A stretch of 64,000 bases of DNA from Bacteroidota bacterium (GTDB lineage Bacteria; Bacteroidota; Bacteroidia; B-17B0; Aurantibacillaceae). The notes beneath the pieces were generated by a model. It was not told the DNA's origin and did not search any database. It worked only from the letters and a program-made list of their open reading frames with translations. Shown in pieces: positions 39,982-51,207 of this stretch. Position 1 is the first letter of the stretch; each line of letters starts with the position of its first letter. The stretch covers positions 1 through 64,000 of the forward strand of contig JABDCR010000007.1 in NCBI GenBank assembly GCA_013288015.1, given 5' to 3'. The translations under genes were made by a program, and so were the position numbers.

Positions 39982-42315
39982 TTATTTTACAATAACTAAG
40001 CGTTTGTTTACAACACCTTCGTTACCCATAATGCTTACATTATAAACGCCTTCAGCTAAATTACTTGCATCAACATTTATATTTCCGTTTATAGTTTGGC
40101 TAAATACTAGTTTACCGTTTACATCAAACACTTGTACAGTTTGTTTTTCTGTTGCGGTAGTTTCTATAGTAAAGTTGCCTTTGTTAGGATTAGGGTAAAT
40201 GTTAACCTGACTAGCATTTGATAAAGACTTAATGCCTGACATGCGGTTATTATTTTGATTACTGTGCGATTTAACCTTCGCAGCCATTGTGCTGTTATTT
40301 CCGTTTAACCTAAGTGTTGGAGTACAGTTAAAGCCGTTAGATGAAACGCGCCAATCGCCTGTTGTAGCATAAGTGCTATAGTTTGGATCGGTTATGTTTG
40401 TTTGTGTACCAGATCCTGAAGCAATAACCTGCCAATTTCCGGTGCTATTATTATCTCTTTCTAAATCAACCGAGCTTACCGGTGTAAGTGTCATATTCTC
40501 TACAGCATAGGTGTTCCAGGTAAATGTACCTGAGCCATTGCCTACAAAATATACTGTATTATGATAAGGGCTCATAAAACTATAAGCACCGCTGGTATCC
40601 ATAAATTGAATTTTATAACGATATGTACTAACCATAGGGTCTCCGTTAGCTGGACCAATACTACGAACTGTATCCATAAACTGACTTAAAGCGTTATATG
40701 GCTGCGAGCCTATTTCTTTATAAATTCCGCTTGCAACTTCGCGGTAGATAATAAATTTGCTTGCGGTAGGGTAAGCTGTTTTATCCCAATAAACATAATT
40801 GTATTCATTTACGCCTATGCTATCATCAGATACCAAACAAATATTTGGAGTTACCGGTAAAGTAGCCATGTTGTTTACAATAAATGCATCTCCATATGAA
40901 TTTGCTGAAGTAAGTGCTATTCCGTTAAAAGAAATAGTAGGAGAATTATATTCACCAGTAATATATAAAGCACCATGAGGTCCGGTTGTAATGCCATTAC
41001 CTTGATCAAGAGAATCTCCTCCGGCAGTTCTTGCCCAAGACAACATACCGTTAGATTTGTATTTTGCTACAAAAACATCATATGTAGGGTTTCCTGTACT
41101 TGCGTTTGTAAACCATGTATTAAAAAGGGTTATAGGACCAACATTTAACGAATCTGAACTATAACTTCCTATAATATATGGGTTTCCGGCTGCATCAAGT
41201 GTTATGCTGTTACCATTGTTATTAGAAAATCCGTCTCCCTGAGTACATTGTGCCCATAAATCGTTTCCGTTAGCATCGTATTTTGCTATAAAAGCCTCTA
41301 ATGAATTTGTGTTATTTGTAACGCTATGTGTGCCAAAAGAAACAGTAGACGAAGCACCAATGTTCCCTGTTATATATACATTTCCGGCAGCATCAGAAGC
41401 TAATGAAAATGCAGCGTCATTATCAGTACTACCAGCTGTTTTTAACCACTGAAAAGTACCACTTGTATTGTATTTAACTACAAACATATCAATGTACCCA
41501 TTATTAGCAAGAGTAGTTCCGCCAAATGTAATATTGCTTGATTCAAAACTACCGGTTACGTATACGTTACCTGCTGCATCTGCACCAATTCCATATCCAA
41601 GTGCATCACCGGTTGTGCTAGAATTACTGGTGCTTCCTTTTACCCATAAACTATTACCGTTATTATCAAACTTAGCTATAAAAACGTCATTAGTAACACC
41701 ATCATTAGTACCGTTAATTGCGTTATTAATTCCAAAGGCAATTGATGTGCTGCTAAAATACCCGGTAATATATACATTGTTTGAAGCATCTACTGCAACA
41801 CCATAGGCTTTGGATGCTGCATTTCCTGTGCCTTGTTGTGCCCACTGAGCAACACCACTTGAGTTATATTTTGCAACAAAGGCCGTATAACCGCTTGTAT
41901 TTATTAATTTAACAGTACCGCCAAAATTAAGTGTGTCGGCATTATAATAACCTGATACATACACGTTTCCGGCAGCATCTGTTGCTAAGCCATTAGGATT
42001 AGTTCCGCCATTTCCGCCGGCTTGTTTTGCCCACAGTAAATTACCACACGAATCGTATTTTGCTAAATACATATAAGGGCCAGCCCCATATACATTGTGT
42101 AAAGTGGTGGTGCTAAAAGTTATGGTTGTTGAATAATAATAACCTAAAGCATAAACGTTGCCCGAAGCATCTGTAGCAACAGCATTACCGCCATCTTCAA
42201 AAGTTCCGCCTGCTTTTTTAGCCCATGCACAAGATGATTGTGCTTTTGCCTGATTTGATAAAACAACGGCTGCAACAAACAACAGTGTTGTAAATAACGT
42301 AGTGATTTTTTTCAT
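39982..42315 (-). CDS. SBBP-repeat beta-propeller protein with T9SS C-terminal sorting domain
   Basis: Repeats of ATDAxGNVYVxGxF...FIAKYDSNGNxLWAKxxGG; NIYPNPNKGNFTIETTATEKQTVQVFDVNGKLVF...VNKRLVIVK. Confidence 0.9.
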   Translation of the reverse strand: MKKITTLFTTLLFVAAVVLSNQAKAQSSCAWAKKAGGTFEDGGNAVATDASGNVYALGYYYSTTITFSTTTLHNVYGAGPYMYLAKYDSCGNLLWAKQAGGNGGTNPNGLATDAAGNVYVSGYYNADTLNFGGTVKLINTSGYTAFVAKYNSSGVAQWAQQGTGNAASKAYGVAVDASNNVYITGYFSSTSIAFGINNAINGTNDGVTNDVFIAKFDNNGNSLWVKGSTSNSSTTGDALGYGIGADAAGNVYVTGSFESSNITFGGTTLANNGYIDMFVVKYNTSGTFQWLKTAGSTDNDAAFSLASDAAGNVYITGNIGASSTVSFGTHSVTNNTNSLEAFIAKYDANGNDLWAQCTQGDGFSNNNGNSITLDAAGNPYIIGSYSSDSLNVGPITLFNTWFTNASTGNPTYDVFVAKYKSNGMLSWARTAGGDSLDQGNGITTGPHGALYITGEYNSPTISFNGIALTSANSYGDAFIVNNMATLPVTPNICLVSDDSIGVNEYNYVYWDKTAYPTASKFIIYREVASGIYKEIGSQPYNALSQFMDTVRSIGPANGDPMVSTYRYKIQFMDTSGAYSFMSPYHNTVYFVGNGSGTFTWNTYAVENMTLTPVSSVDLERDNNSTGNWQVIASGSGTQTNITDPNYSTYATTGDWRVSSNGFNCTPTLRLNGNNSTMAAKVKSHSNQNNNRMSGIKSLSNASQVNIYPNPNKGNFTIETTATEKQTVQVFDVNGKLVFSQTINGNINVDASNLAEGVYNVSIMGNEGVVNKRLVIVK

Positions 42316-42447
42316 GTAAGTGGTTTTAATTTTTAAGGAAATAAAGGTAATAAATATTTAGTTACCAATACGAATCAAAGAAATACTGATATGTTAAATC
42401 ATTGACTTAGTAGTAAATAAAATGAAATTCATCATAAAAAATGAAGC

Positions 42448-43791
42448 TTATCTGTTACCACGCTTGCTAATGCTTTTTTCTAATTTTCTGCGCTGATTTT
42501 CTCGGCGGCGGGCACCACCTAAATTAACCTTTTTGTTTTTCTCTTTTTTCTCGGCGAAGGCGCTATTGGTTGGTACTAATTTCTTCCCCTTTTTGGAGTT
42601 TTTATTTATATTTTTATCTTTTTTAACCGGTATCTCATCCGTAGTTAACTCGTCAGAAATTTCGACATCACTTGGTATAGTAAGAATTGGAATTTTTTTA
42701 TTCATTAATTCCTCAATTTCTTTTTGTTTTTCTTTTTCAGCCGGAATGACAAAACTCAATGCTATACCTGTTTTTTCGGCTCTTCCGGTTCTTCCAATTC
42801 GGTGTATATAAACGGCTGCTTCTCTTGGTATATCAAAGTTTATAACGTGCGTAACATCTGTAATATCTATGCCGCGTGCTATAACATCGGTTGCAATTAA
42901 TAAACGGTGTGTGCCATCTTGCAATTGTCTTACGGCAGTAAAACGGCGTTGCTGCGATTTATTAGAATGTATCAAACTTATTTGATCGGGGAAAGTAACC
43001 TTAATCATTTTATACAAAACATCGGCTACTTTTTTATTTTTTACAAAAAGTAATGCCTTGCTAATACTTGGGTCGTTTGCCAATAACGATTGTAATAAAT
43101 TTACCTTGGTATAAAAATTAGGCACCTGATATGCTCCTTGTGTAATATTTGCCAAGGGAGTTCCTCGCGAAATCAACTCTATATACTCGGGTTTATAAAA
43201 ATAATCTGTAATCATTTTCTCAACTTCATCTGTAAGCGTAGCCGAAAATAAAAGGTTTTGTCTTTTAGGAGGCAATGCATCCATTATTTGTAAAAGCTGA
43301 GGCCTGAAACCTAAATTAAGCATTTCATCAACCTCGTCAATCACTAATTTTTTTACGGAGTTTAGCTGTAATACACGGCTTAAATATAAATCCATCAATC
43401 GGCCGGGTGTTGCTACTAAAATGTCAACCCCATCATATACCTGTTGTTTTTGTGCTGTTGTTTTTACACCACCATACACACCCAGGCAGCGTACACTCAT
43501 GTATTTAGATAGTTTTTCTATTTCGCCAACAACCTGTACAACTAACTCGCGGGTTGGAACAACAATCAGTACACGTGGTTGTCTCTGCTCCGAATAGGTC
43601 AATTGCCTGAGTAAAGGCAAGATATAAGCAAATGTTTTTCCGGTACCGGTTTGTGCAATGCCTATGGCATCTTTGCCCGACATGATGATGGGGAATGCTT
43701 TTTCCTGAATGGGGGTAGGAGTTACAAAGCCTAAATCATCTAAAGCTTTATGTAATTGTTTTGATAAGTTGAGGTCGTTAAAAGTGCTCAC
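42448..43791 (-). CDS. DEAD/DEAH-box RNA helicase (RhlE-like)
   Basis: AQTGTGKTFAYILPLL, PTRELVVQV, VIDEVDEMLNLGF (DEVD variant of DEAD), FSATL, HRIGRTGRAEKTG. Confidence 0.94.
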   Translation of the reverse strand: MSTFNDLNLSKQLHKALDDLGFVTPTPIQEKAFPIIMSGKDAIGIAQTGTGKTFAYILPLLRQLTYSEQRQPRVLIVVPTRELVVQVVGEIEKLSKYMSVRCLGVYGGVKTTAQKQQVYDGVDILVATPGRLMDLYLSRVLQLNSVKKLVIDEVDEMLNLGFRPQLLQIMDALPPKRQNLLFSATLTDEVEKMITDYFYKPEYIELISRGTPLANITQGAYQVPNFYTKVNLLQSLLANDPSISKALLFVKNKKVADVLYKMIKVTFPDQISLIHSNKSQQRRFTAVRQLQDGTHRLLIATDVIARGIDITDVTHVINFDIPREAAVYIHRIGRTGRAEKTGIALSFVIPAEKEKQKEIEELMNKKIPILTIPSDVEISDELTTDEIPVKKDKNINKNSKKGKKLVPTNSAFAEKKEKNKKVNLGGARRRENQRRKLEKSISKRGNR

Positions 43792-43969
43792 GGCTTGTAA
43801 AATTTGCGTAAAGATACTTTAAATAAATAGCAAGTTTGTATTGAATAAAAACGCGTGATTTAAGTAAAAACTATCCACAACATATCGTTAATTATTTGTG
43901 TTTTTTACATTTTTATTTTCAATTTAAAAGCTATACCTTTCATAGCTTATTTTAACGCACTAAATTTTT

Positions 43970-44854
43970 ATGAAGGCATATGTTTTTCCCGGACAAGGTT
44001 CTCAGTTTTCGGGCATGGGTAAAGAGTTATACGATGGCAATTCTACCGCAAAAAGTTTATTTGAAAAGGCTAATGATATATTAGGTTTTCGCATTACGGA
44101 TGTAATGTTTGATGGCACGGATGAAGAATTAAGACAAACAAAAATTACGCAGCCAGCTATATTTTTACACTCGGTTGTTTTAGCACATACTTTGGCAGAC
44201 TTTAAGCCTGATATGGTTGCAGGGCATTCGTTAGGAGAGTTTTCGGCCTTGGTTGCCAATAAAACATTATCGTTTGATGATGCTTTGAAATTAGTTTACA
44301 AACGTGCTATGGCTATGCAAAAAGCTTGCGAAATTAACCCAAGCACTATGGCCGCGGTTTTAAATTTAGATGATAAAATTGTGGAAGAAGTTTGCGCCAG
44401 CATTACACGCGAAACAGGTGAGGTTGTTGTGGCGGCAAACTATAATTGTCCGGGTCAGTTAGTAATTTCGGGCAGTATAAAGGGGATTGAAATTGCTTGC
44501 GAAAAAATGAAAGCTGCCGGAGCTAAACGTGCTTTGGTGTTACCGGTTGGTGGCGCATTTCATTCACCATTGATGGAGCCTGCCAGAGCAGAATTAGCCG
44601 AAGCAATTAATCAAACAAATTTTAGTGCACCTATTTGTGCAGTATATCAAAACGTAACGGCAAAAGCGGTAACTAAGCCCGATGAAATAAAAAAGAATTT
44701 AATAGCCCAATTAACTGCGCCTGTACGTTGGACACAAACTGTAGAACAAATGCTGGCCGATGGCGCTACAAATTTTGTAGAAGTTGGACCGGGTAAAGTG
44801 TTGCAGGGTTTAATTAAAAAAGTAAATAAAGACGCTGAAGCGATAAGCGCATAA
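43970..44854 (+). CDS. fabD: malonyl CoA-acyl carrier protein transacylase
   Basis: YVFPGQGSQFSGMGKELYD, VAGHSLGEFSALV, PVGGAFHSPLMEPA, NFVEVGPGKVLQGL. Confidence 0.97.
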   Translation: MKAYVFPGQGSQFSGMGKELYDGNSTAKSLFEKANDILGFRITDVMFDGTDEELRQTKITQPAIFLHSVVLAHTLADFKPDMVAGHSLGEFSALVANKTLSFDDALKLVYKRAMAMQKACEINPSTMAAVLNLDDKIVEEVCASITRETGEVVVAANYNCPGQLVISGSIKGIEIACEKMKAAGAKRALVLPVGGAFHSPLMEPARAELAEAINQTNFSAPICAVYQNVTAKAVTKPDEIKKNLIAQLTAPVRWTQTVEQMLADGATNFVEVGPGKVLQGLIKKVNKDAEAISA

Positions 44855-44858
44855 CAAT

Positions 44859-45596
44859 ATGATAAAACACACCCGTATACTTTTAGTTTTTGGTTTTTTA
44901 GTTTTTGCTAATCAGTTTATTTACGCGCAACGATTTTTACAAGGCATAGCACTTTTTATAGGCGAAACTTCTTCGCGGGATAGATATATAAATTTATATC
45001 CGCAAGACCCACAACATGACCCTACATTTTTACATGCTTATCCACCTTCGCACAAGTCGGCTGAGCTGGAAAATTTTAGTGTGGGCTTTTTTGCCGAAAT
45101 GCTTAAAAGTTATGATTGGCGCTGGGTTACCGAAATAGATTTTTGTAACAAAGGTGCTTTAGAACACGAATTATTAAATCCATATACTAATGCACAACGT
45201 TTTGCGACAAATCACTACTCTAACCTGCAATGGAACAACTATTTAAAACGCTGGATTGATTTAGGTTTTAAGTTTAGAACTTACGCTATGGTAGGCGCAC
45301 GACTTGAATTTACAGTTGCAAGTGCTACACCGGCTTATACATATATTTCGGGTAGAGCAGCAAAACTTACGGTTAGCCCCGATGTGGCAATAGGAGCCGA
45401 GTTTCATTTAAAAGGCCCTTGGAATTTATTTGTAGAAGAGCATTATAACCCCGATGTTATTCCGCTATATACAAATGGAAAAGTAACAATGTGGAATCGT
45501 ACTTGGGAAACACGTTTAGGAATTATATACAGGTTTAAGGCCGGTATAGGCTCAGTAGATTTAGATTGTAACGCACCACGCTATCACGGCAGATAA
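44859..45596 (+). CDS. hypothetical outer-membrane/secreted protein
   Basis: Signal peptide; beta-rich pattern; no recognised family. Confidence 0.6.
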   Translation: MIKHTRILLVFGFLVFANQFIYAQRFLQGIALFIGETSSRDRYINLYPQDPQHDPTFLHAYPPSHKSAELENFSVGFFAEMLKSYDWRWVTEIDFCNKGALEHELLNPYTNAQRFATNHYSNLQWNNYLKRWIDLGFKFRTYAMVGARLEFTVASATPAYTYISGRAAKLTVSPDVAIGAEFHLKGPWNLFVEEHYNPDVIPLYTNGKVTMWNRTWETRLGIIYRFKAGIGSVDLDCNAPRYHGR

Positions 45597-45607
45597 AAAG
45601 TAAAAAT

Positions 45608-46825
45608 ATGGTTATTTCAAAAGAAGCTTTGTACTCACTTACCAAAGGAGTAATGATGCCACAAGAAGAAATGCTTGAGGTGGCTCGTAAAAAAGGAAAG
45701 CTGTTTATTGGCATTCCGAATGAAATTGCTTATCAGGAAAACCGTGTGCCTTTAGTGCCCGATGCTGTTGCCCTATTAGTTAACAATGGACACCGCGTGT
45801 TGATAGAAACCAATGCCGGCAAAGCTGCTAACTTTTTAGATAATGATTATAGCGAAGCAGGCGCAGAAATTGCTTACTCTGCCGAAGAAGTTTATAAAGC
45901 AGATATCGTTATAAAAATTGCTCCACCAACGATGGAAGAGGTTGAGCTTTGTCAGCAAAAACAAACCATATTATCAGCATTACAATTTACAGCACATGCC
46001 GAAGATTTCTTAAAAAAATTATCTCAGAAAAAAATAAACGCTGTAGCTGTTGATTGGATTACGGATGACCAAGGCATTTTTCCTTTTGTACGTGCCATGG
46101 GTGAAATTGCCGGAGGTGCATCTATATTAATTGCAGCAGAGTATCTTACTAATACGCATAATGGAGTTGGTTCTATTTTAGGTGGCATATCAGGTATATC
46201 GCCAACCGAGGTTGTTATTGTGGGTGCCGGCACAGTAGGTGAATTTGCGGCGCGTGCTGCTATTGGTTTAGGAGCTTATGTAAAAGTATTTGATAGTTCA
46301 ACCAGTCGTTTACGCCGTTTACAAAGTTCTTTAGGTGCACGTATATTTACTTCTATTATTCAGCCAAAAGTTTTGGCTAAGCATTTAAAATCGGCTGATG
46401 TGGTTATTGGTGCTATCCGTTCTAAAACAGGCAGAGCCCCAATTATTATCAGCGAAGAAATGGTAAGCGAAATGAAAGTAGGTGCTGTTATTATTGATGT
46501 GAGCATAGACCAGGGGGGTTGCTGCGAAACATCGGAAGTAACCAATCATACAAAACCTATTTTCAGAAAACACGGTGTAATACATTATTGCGTGCCTAAT
46601 ATTGCATCACGAGTTTCTCGTACGGCATCATATGCATTTAGTAATTTATACTTGCAAATATTATTGGCGTTAGGAGAGGAGGGTGGTTTTGAAAGTCTTA
46701 TTCGTAAAGATACGGGCTTGCGTAATGGTGTGTATTTTTATAATGGTGTGTTAACCAACCAGTACTTAGCCGAGTCATTTAATTTACCTTACAAAGACAT
46801 TAACTTGTTAGTAGGCATGTACTAA
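45608..46825 (+). CDS. ald: alanine dehydrogenase
   Basis: GIPNEIAYQENRVPLVPDAVALLVNNGHRVLIETNAG, VVIVGAGTVGEFAARAAIGLGAYVKVFD, VIIDVSIDQGGCCETS. Confidence 0.92.
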   Translation: MVISKEALYSLTKGVMMPQEEMLEVARKKGKLFIGIPNEIAYQENRVPLVPDAVALLVNNGHRVLIETNAGKAANFLDNDYSEAGAEIAYSAEEVYKADIVIKIAPPTMEEVELCQQKQTILSALQFTAHAEDFLKKLSQKKINAVAVDWITDDQGIFPFVRAMGEIAGGASILIAAEYLTNTHNGVGSILGGISGISPTEVVIVGAGTVGEFAARAAIGLGAYVKVFDSSTSRLRRLQSSLGARIFTSIIQPKVLAKHLKSADVVIGAIRSKTGRAPIIISEEMVSEMKVGAVIIDVSIDQGGCCETSEVTNHTKPIFRKHGVIHYCVPNIASRVSRTASYAFSNLYLQILLALGEEGGFESLIRKDTGLRNGVYFYNGVLTNQYLAESFNLPYKDINLLVGMY

Positions 46826-46840
46826 TTCTGTATTAAAATT

Positions 46841-47908
46841 ATGAGCGAAGAAAAAATAAGAGTTGGCATTACACAAGGCGATATAAATGGTGTAGGATTA
46901 GAAATAATTTTAAAAACATTTACTGAGCCTGAGTTGCTTGATATTTGTACCCCGGTGTTATTTAGTTCACAAAAAACAGTTGCTTACTACCGTAAAGTAA
47001 TTGGCATGGATGAATTAAATTTTAATGCCGTACGCGATGTAAAACAAATTGTACCTAAAAAACTAAACGTAGTTGTTTGCTACGAAGAAGAGGTACCTTT
47101 TGATATTGGAAAATCAACCAAAGAGGGTGGGAAATATTCTCTCATCTCTTTGCAAAAAGCTGCTGAGGCAGCTAAACAAGGTGTTGTTGATGTGTTGGTA
47201 ACAGCGCCTATCAACAAAAAAAATATACAATCAGAAAATTTTAAATTCCCCGGGCATAGTGAATTTTTAGCCTCTTATTTCGGATTTGAAAAAGGAGCTA
47301 TGATGCTAATGTGCAGCGATGATTTGCGTGTTGGTTTAGTTACCGGGCATGTGCCTTTGCAACAAGTAACTTCACTTATTACCGAAGAGAAAGTAGCTGA
47401 TAAAATTATTCATCTGAATAAAACACTGAAAACAGATTTCGGCATTCAAAAACCACGCATTGCAGTTTTAGCACTTAACCCGCACGCAGGCGATGGAGGT
47501 GTTATTGGTAATGAAGATGATACGGTTATTAAACCTGCCATTAATAGATTGAAAGAAGAAATTATGGTTTATGGTCCGTATCCGGCTGATGGATTTTTTG
47601 GTGCAGAGACCTATAAAAAATTTGATGCAGTACTTGCTATGTATCACGACCAAGGATTAATTCCGTTTAAAGCTTTATCGTTTAACAATGGTGTAAACTT
47701 TACAACAGGTTTACCGGTTGTGCGCACATCGCCAGACCATGGCACCGCTTACGATATTGCCGGAAAAAATGTAGCTGATGGAGGCTCTTTCCGTAAAGCA
47801 TTATATATGGCCATTGATATTTATAGAAGTAGGAAAGCATATAAAGAGGGAAGTGCAAATCCTTTGAAATCAAACCCAATTAGTAAACAAACATCTTTTA
47901 GAGATTAA
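46841..47908 (+). CDS. pdxA: 4-hydroxythreonine-4-phosphate dehydrogenase
   Basis: VGITQGDINGVGLEI, VTAPINKKNIQ, FPGHSEFLA, ALNPHAGDGGVIGNED, YHDQGLIPFKAL, RTSPDHGTAYDIAGK. Confidence 0.97.
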   Translation: MSEEKIRVGITQGDINGVGLEIILKTFTEPELLDICTPVLFSSQKTVAYYRKVIGMDELNFNAVRDVKQIVPKKLNVVVCYEEEVPFDIGKSTKEGGKYSLISLQKAAEAAKQGVVDVLVTAPINKKNIQSENFKFPGHSEFLASYFGFEKGAMMLMCSDDLRVGLVTGHVPLQQVTSLITEEKVADKIIHLNKTLKTDFGIQKPRIAVLALNPHAGDGGVIGNEDDTVIKPAINRLKEEIMVYGPYPADGFFGAETYKKFDAVLAMYHDQGLIPFKALSFNNGVNFTTGLPVVRTSPDHGTAYDIAGKNVADGGSFRKALYMAIDIYRSRKAYKEGSANPLKSNPISKQTSFRD

Positions 47909-47920
47909 TAAAACCACAGC

Positions 47921-48901
47921 ATGAAAGACTTAGTACAAAATTTTCCGAAGCAATTACAAGAGGCATTAAACATTGCGCAGGCTGCGAAAATTTCGGCACC
48001 AAAAAAAATAGATAATATTTTAATTACGGGTTTAGGTGGCTCGGGCATTGGAGGAACTAATGTAGCTGAGCTGGCTATAAAAATTGCAACAGTACCGGTT
48101 ACTATTAGTAAAGATTATTTTATTCCGGGTTTTGTAAGCGAAAACACTTTGGTTATTGTTTGCTCATATTCTGGCAACACCGAAGAAACTATTAGTGCTA
48201 TGCAATTGGCTATGCAAAAAAAGGCACAATTTGTTTGTATAACCAGTGGCGGAAAAATTAAAGAAATTGCCGAGCAACATAAATATGATTTAATTGTTAT
48301 TCCGGGTGGGTTTCCTCCTCGCTCTTGCATCGGATATTCGTTAGTGCAATTACTGCATGTGTTTGAAGCAAAACAAATTGCTAACCTTCATTATAAAAAA
48401 GAAGTGGAAGCCGCTATTGCATTATTGATTGAGAAAGAAGCAGACATTAAAGCAAAAGCAAAAGCGTTTGCCGATAAATTGCATAATAAAATACCTGTAA
48501 TTTATTCTTTAGGTAATACAGAAGGTTTGGCTGTGCGTTTTCGTCAGCAAATAAACGAGAACAGTAAAATGCTTTGCTGGCACCACGTTATACCTGAAAT
48601 GAACCACAACGAATTAGTTGGTTGGGCAGGTGGCAACAAAAATTTAGCCGTTTGTGTTTTACGCACCAGTTATGATTATGAAAGAAACGTAACACGTTTA
48701 GAAATAAACAAAGAGATTTTTGCTAAGTACACTGATACTGTTTTTGATATTGTGGCCGAAGGAAATTCGCCTTTGGTGCAAGCATTGTATTTAATTCATT
48801 TAACGGATTGGGTAAGTTGCTACTTAGCTGATTTAAAAAACATAGACCCAACCGAAGTAAAAGTTATTGATTTTTTAAAGGGAGCCTTAGCTAAGGTTTA
48901 A
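47921..48901 (+). CDS. bifunctional phosphoglucose/phosphomannose isomerase-like SIS protein
   Basis: [58 protein letters not shown]. Confidence 0.9.
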   Translation: MKDLVQNFPKQLQEALNIAQAAKISAPKKIDNILITGLGGSGIGGTNVAELAIKIATVPVTISKDYFIPGFVSENTLVIVCSYSGNTEETISAMQLAMQKKAQFVCITSGGKIKEIAEQHKYDLIVIPGGFPPRSCIGYSLVQLLHVFEAKQIANLHYKKEVEAAIALLIEKEADIKAKAKAFADKLHNKIPVIYSLGNTEGLAVRFRQQINENSKMLCWHHVIPEMNHNELVGWAGGNKNLAVCVLRTSYDYERNVTRLEINKEIFAKYTDTVFDIVAEGNSPLVQALYLIHLTDWVSCYLADLKNIDPTEVKVIDFLKGALAKV

Positions 48902-48908
48902 GAACTCA

Positions 48909-49634
48909 ATGATTCTACGTTCAGAAAAAATAACAAAGCGATATAAAAGCCGTACGGTTGCCAACGAGGTTAGTGTTGAAGTAAAACAAGGAGAAATTGT
49001 TGGTTTGCTTGGGCCAAACGGTGCAGGTAAAACAACTTCGTTTTACATGATTGTTGGGATGATAAAACCCAATGCAGGCCGTATTTTTTTAGATGATGTT
49101 GAAATTACAGATTTACCCATGTACAAACGCTCACAAATGGGCATTGGGTATCTTCCCCAGGAAGCATCGGTGTTTCGTAAATTAAGCATTGAAGATAATA
49201 TACGTGCGGTGCTTGAAATGACCAAGCTAACCAAGCAGGAGCAAGCAGAAAAATTAGAATCACTTATTAGTGAATTTAATTTAAATCATGTACGAAAAAA
49301 TTTGGGCGACCAGTTATCGGGTGGTGAGCGCAGACGTACTGAGATTGCACGTTGCCTGGCTACCAACCCAAAATTTATTTTGTTAGACGAACCCTTTGCG
49401 GGCGTTGACCCCATTGCGGTTGAAGACATACAAAACGTAGTTAGAAAACTAAAAGAAAAAAACATTGGTATTTTAATTACCGACCATAACGTACACGAAA
49501 CACTATCTATAACCGATAGAGCTTATTTACTTTTTGAAGGAAGTGTAATTAAACAAGGTAGCGCTGATGATTTAGCGAACGACGAACAAGTCCGTAGAGT
49601 TTACTTAGGACAGAATTTTGAGTTGAGGAAGTAA
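48909..49634 (+). CDS. lptB: LPS export ABC transporter ATP-binding protein LptB
   Basis: [86 protein letters not shown]. Confidence 0.96.
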   Translation: MILRSEKITKRYKSRTVANEVSVEVKQGEIVGLLGPNGAGKTTSFYMIVGMIKPNAGRIFLDDVEITDLPMYKRSQMGIGYLPQEASVFRKLSIEDNIRAVLEMTKLTKQEQAEKLESLISEFNLNHVRKNLGDQLSGGERRRTEIARCLATNPKFILLDEPFAGVDPIAVEDIQNVVRKLKEKNIGILITDHNVHETLSITDRAYLLFEGSVIKQGSADDLANDEQVRRVYLGQNFELRK

Positions 49635-49639
49635 TATGC

Positions 49640-50128
49640 CTAGTTATTGTACAACTTACTTTTAAAAGTTGCGCTGTTGTATTTCTTTTTTACTTCTGTC
49701 CAAACTTTAGAGTCTGCCGCAGGTGCGGATTTTGAAAGAGCATCCCATTCTTTAGTTATGTTTCTAATACATTCTTCAAGGTGGTTGTTATCGGTAAATG
49801 TTTTTTTTGAAACATATTCTATTTGTCTTCTTAATGCACCATAATTACTCGCGACTTCCTTGTGCTTTTCTGCTCGTTCACCATATTTTAAAAAAGTTTG
49901 CAAACCAACAAGAATTGCTGCAGTCACACTCACAAGATAAAAAATTGCAGAGTAGACCCCTTCTGTTTTAACTTCTTTAGTCGCGCCTAATAAGGCCACA
50001 ATAACTAATGCAATAATTCCTAATGTATGATGATGTCTCTGTAGTTTTTTTGCGGATTCGTAGTGAGCTTCTACTGCTCGAGTTACTCGTCTGTCCCATT
50101 CTTCAAAAGTCGTCTTATAATTGGTCAT
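49640..50128 (-). CDS. SLATT-like two-TM protein (DUF4231-like)
   Basis: Two central TM segments (HHTLGIIALVIVALLGA; YSAIFYLVSVTAAILVGLQTFL) followed by GERAEKHKEVASNYGALRRQIEY, the characteristic SLATT post-TM helix. Confidence 0.72.
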   Translation of the reverse strand: MTNYKTTFEEWDRRVTRAVEAHYESAKKLQRHHHTLGIIALVIVALLGATKEVKTEGVYSAIFYLVSVTAAILVGLQTFLKYGERAEKHKEVASNYGALRRQIEYVSKKTFTDNNHLEECIRNITKEWDALSKSAPAADSKVWTEVKKKYNSATFKSKLYNN

Positions 50129-50146
50129 GTTTTTATTTATGAGTTT

Positions 50147-51187
50147 TTAAAACTCATCATTATCATTAAACAAAGAGTTTCTGTTTTTTGACGGTATTTT
50201 TCCCATTTGTCGGTAAGCTTTTTCAGTGGCTTCTCTACCGCGTGGGGTGCGTTGCAAATAACCTTCCTGTATTAAAAAAGGTTCGTACACTTCTTCAATC
50301 GTTCCGGCTTCTTCACCTACTGCGGTACTAATAGTTGTAATGCCCACAGGGCCTCCTTTAAATTTTTCTATAATGGCACTTAGTATACGGTGGTCCATTT
50401 CATCCAAGCCATTGGCATCAACACTAAGTGCTTTGAGCGAGTATAGGGCAATTTCTAAATCAATTTTTCCCGTGCCTTTTATTTGTGCAAAATCACGTAC
50501 ACGGCGTAATAATGCATTTGCAATACGTGGGGTACCACGGCTACGGCGAGCAATTTCAAATGCAGCCTCGTGTTCAATTTCTATTTGTAAAATGCCTGCG
50601 CTGCGTTTTACAATACCGGTAAGTACAGTTGATGTATAATAATTTAAGCGTGATGTAATGCCAAAGCGAGCACGTAGAGGTGATGTAAGCAAACCACTAC
50701 GTGTAGTTGCACCCACTAAAGTAAAAGGGTTTAATTTTATTTGTACGCTGCGGGCACTTGGGCCGCTATCAAGCATAATATCAATTTTGTAATCCTCCAT
50801 GGCAGAGTACAAGTATTCTTCAACCACAGGGCTTAAACGATGTATCTCATCAATAAATAAAACATCGTAAGGTTCCAGGTTAGTAAGTAAGCCTGCTAAA
50901 TCGCCGGGTTTATCAAGCACGGGGCCCGATGTAATTTTTATGCTAACCCCTAAATCTTGCGAAATAATATGCGCCAAAGTTGTTTTACCTAAACCCGGAG
51001 GGCCGTGCAAAAGCACATGGTCTAATGCCTCTTGCCTTTGCTTAGCCGCTTGCACAAACACACGTAAGTTATCTACCACACCTTCTTGTCCGTTAAAATC
51101 ATCAAACAAAATGGGGCGCAAAGCACGCTCGGCTTCTTTCTCGGCAGATGATAAATTCTCTTCTTCGGGGTTTAAGTTCTCGTTCAT
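50147..51187 (-). CDS. ruvB: Holliday junction branch migration DNA helicase RuvB
   Basis: [69 protein letters not shown]. Confidence 0.97.
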   Translation of the reverse strand: MNENLNPEEENLSSAEKEAERALRPILFDDFNGQEGVVDNLRVFVQAAKQRQEALDHVLLHGPPGLGKTTLAHIISQDLGVSIKITSGPVLDKPGDLAGLLTNLEPYDVLFIDEIHRLSPVVEEYLYSAMEDYKIDIMLDSGPSARSVQIKLNPFTLVGATTRSGLLTSPLRARFGITSRLNYYTSTVLTGIVKRSAGILQIEIEHEAAFEIARRSRGTPRIANALLRRVRDFAQIKGTGKIDLEIALYSLKALSVDANGLDEMDHRILSAIIEKFKGGPVGITTISTAVGEEAGTIEEVYEPFLIQEGYLQRTPRGREATEKAYRQMGKIPSKNRNSLFNDNDEF

Positions 51188-51207
51188 TTCTTCTTCAAAG
51201 ATAGCCT

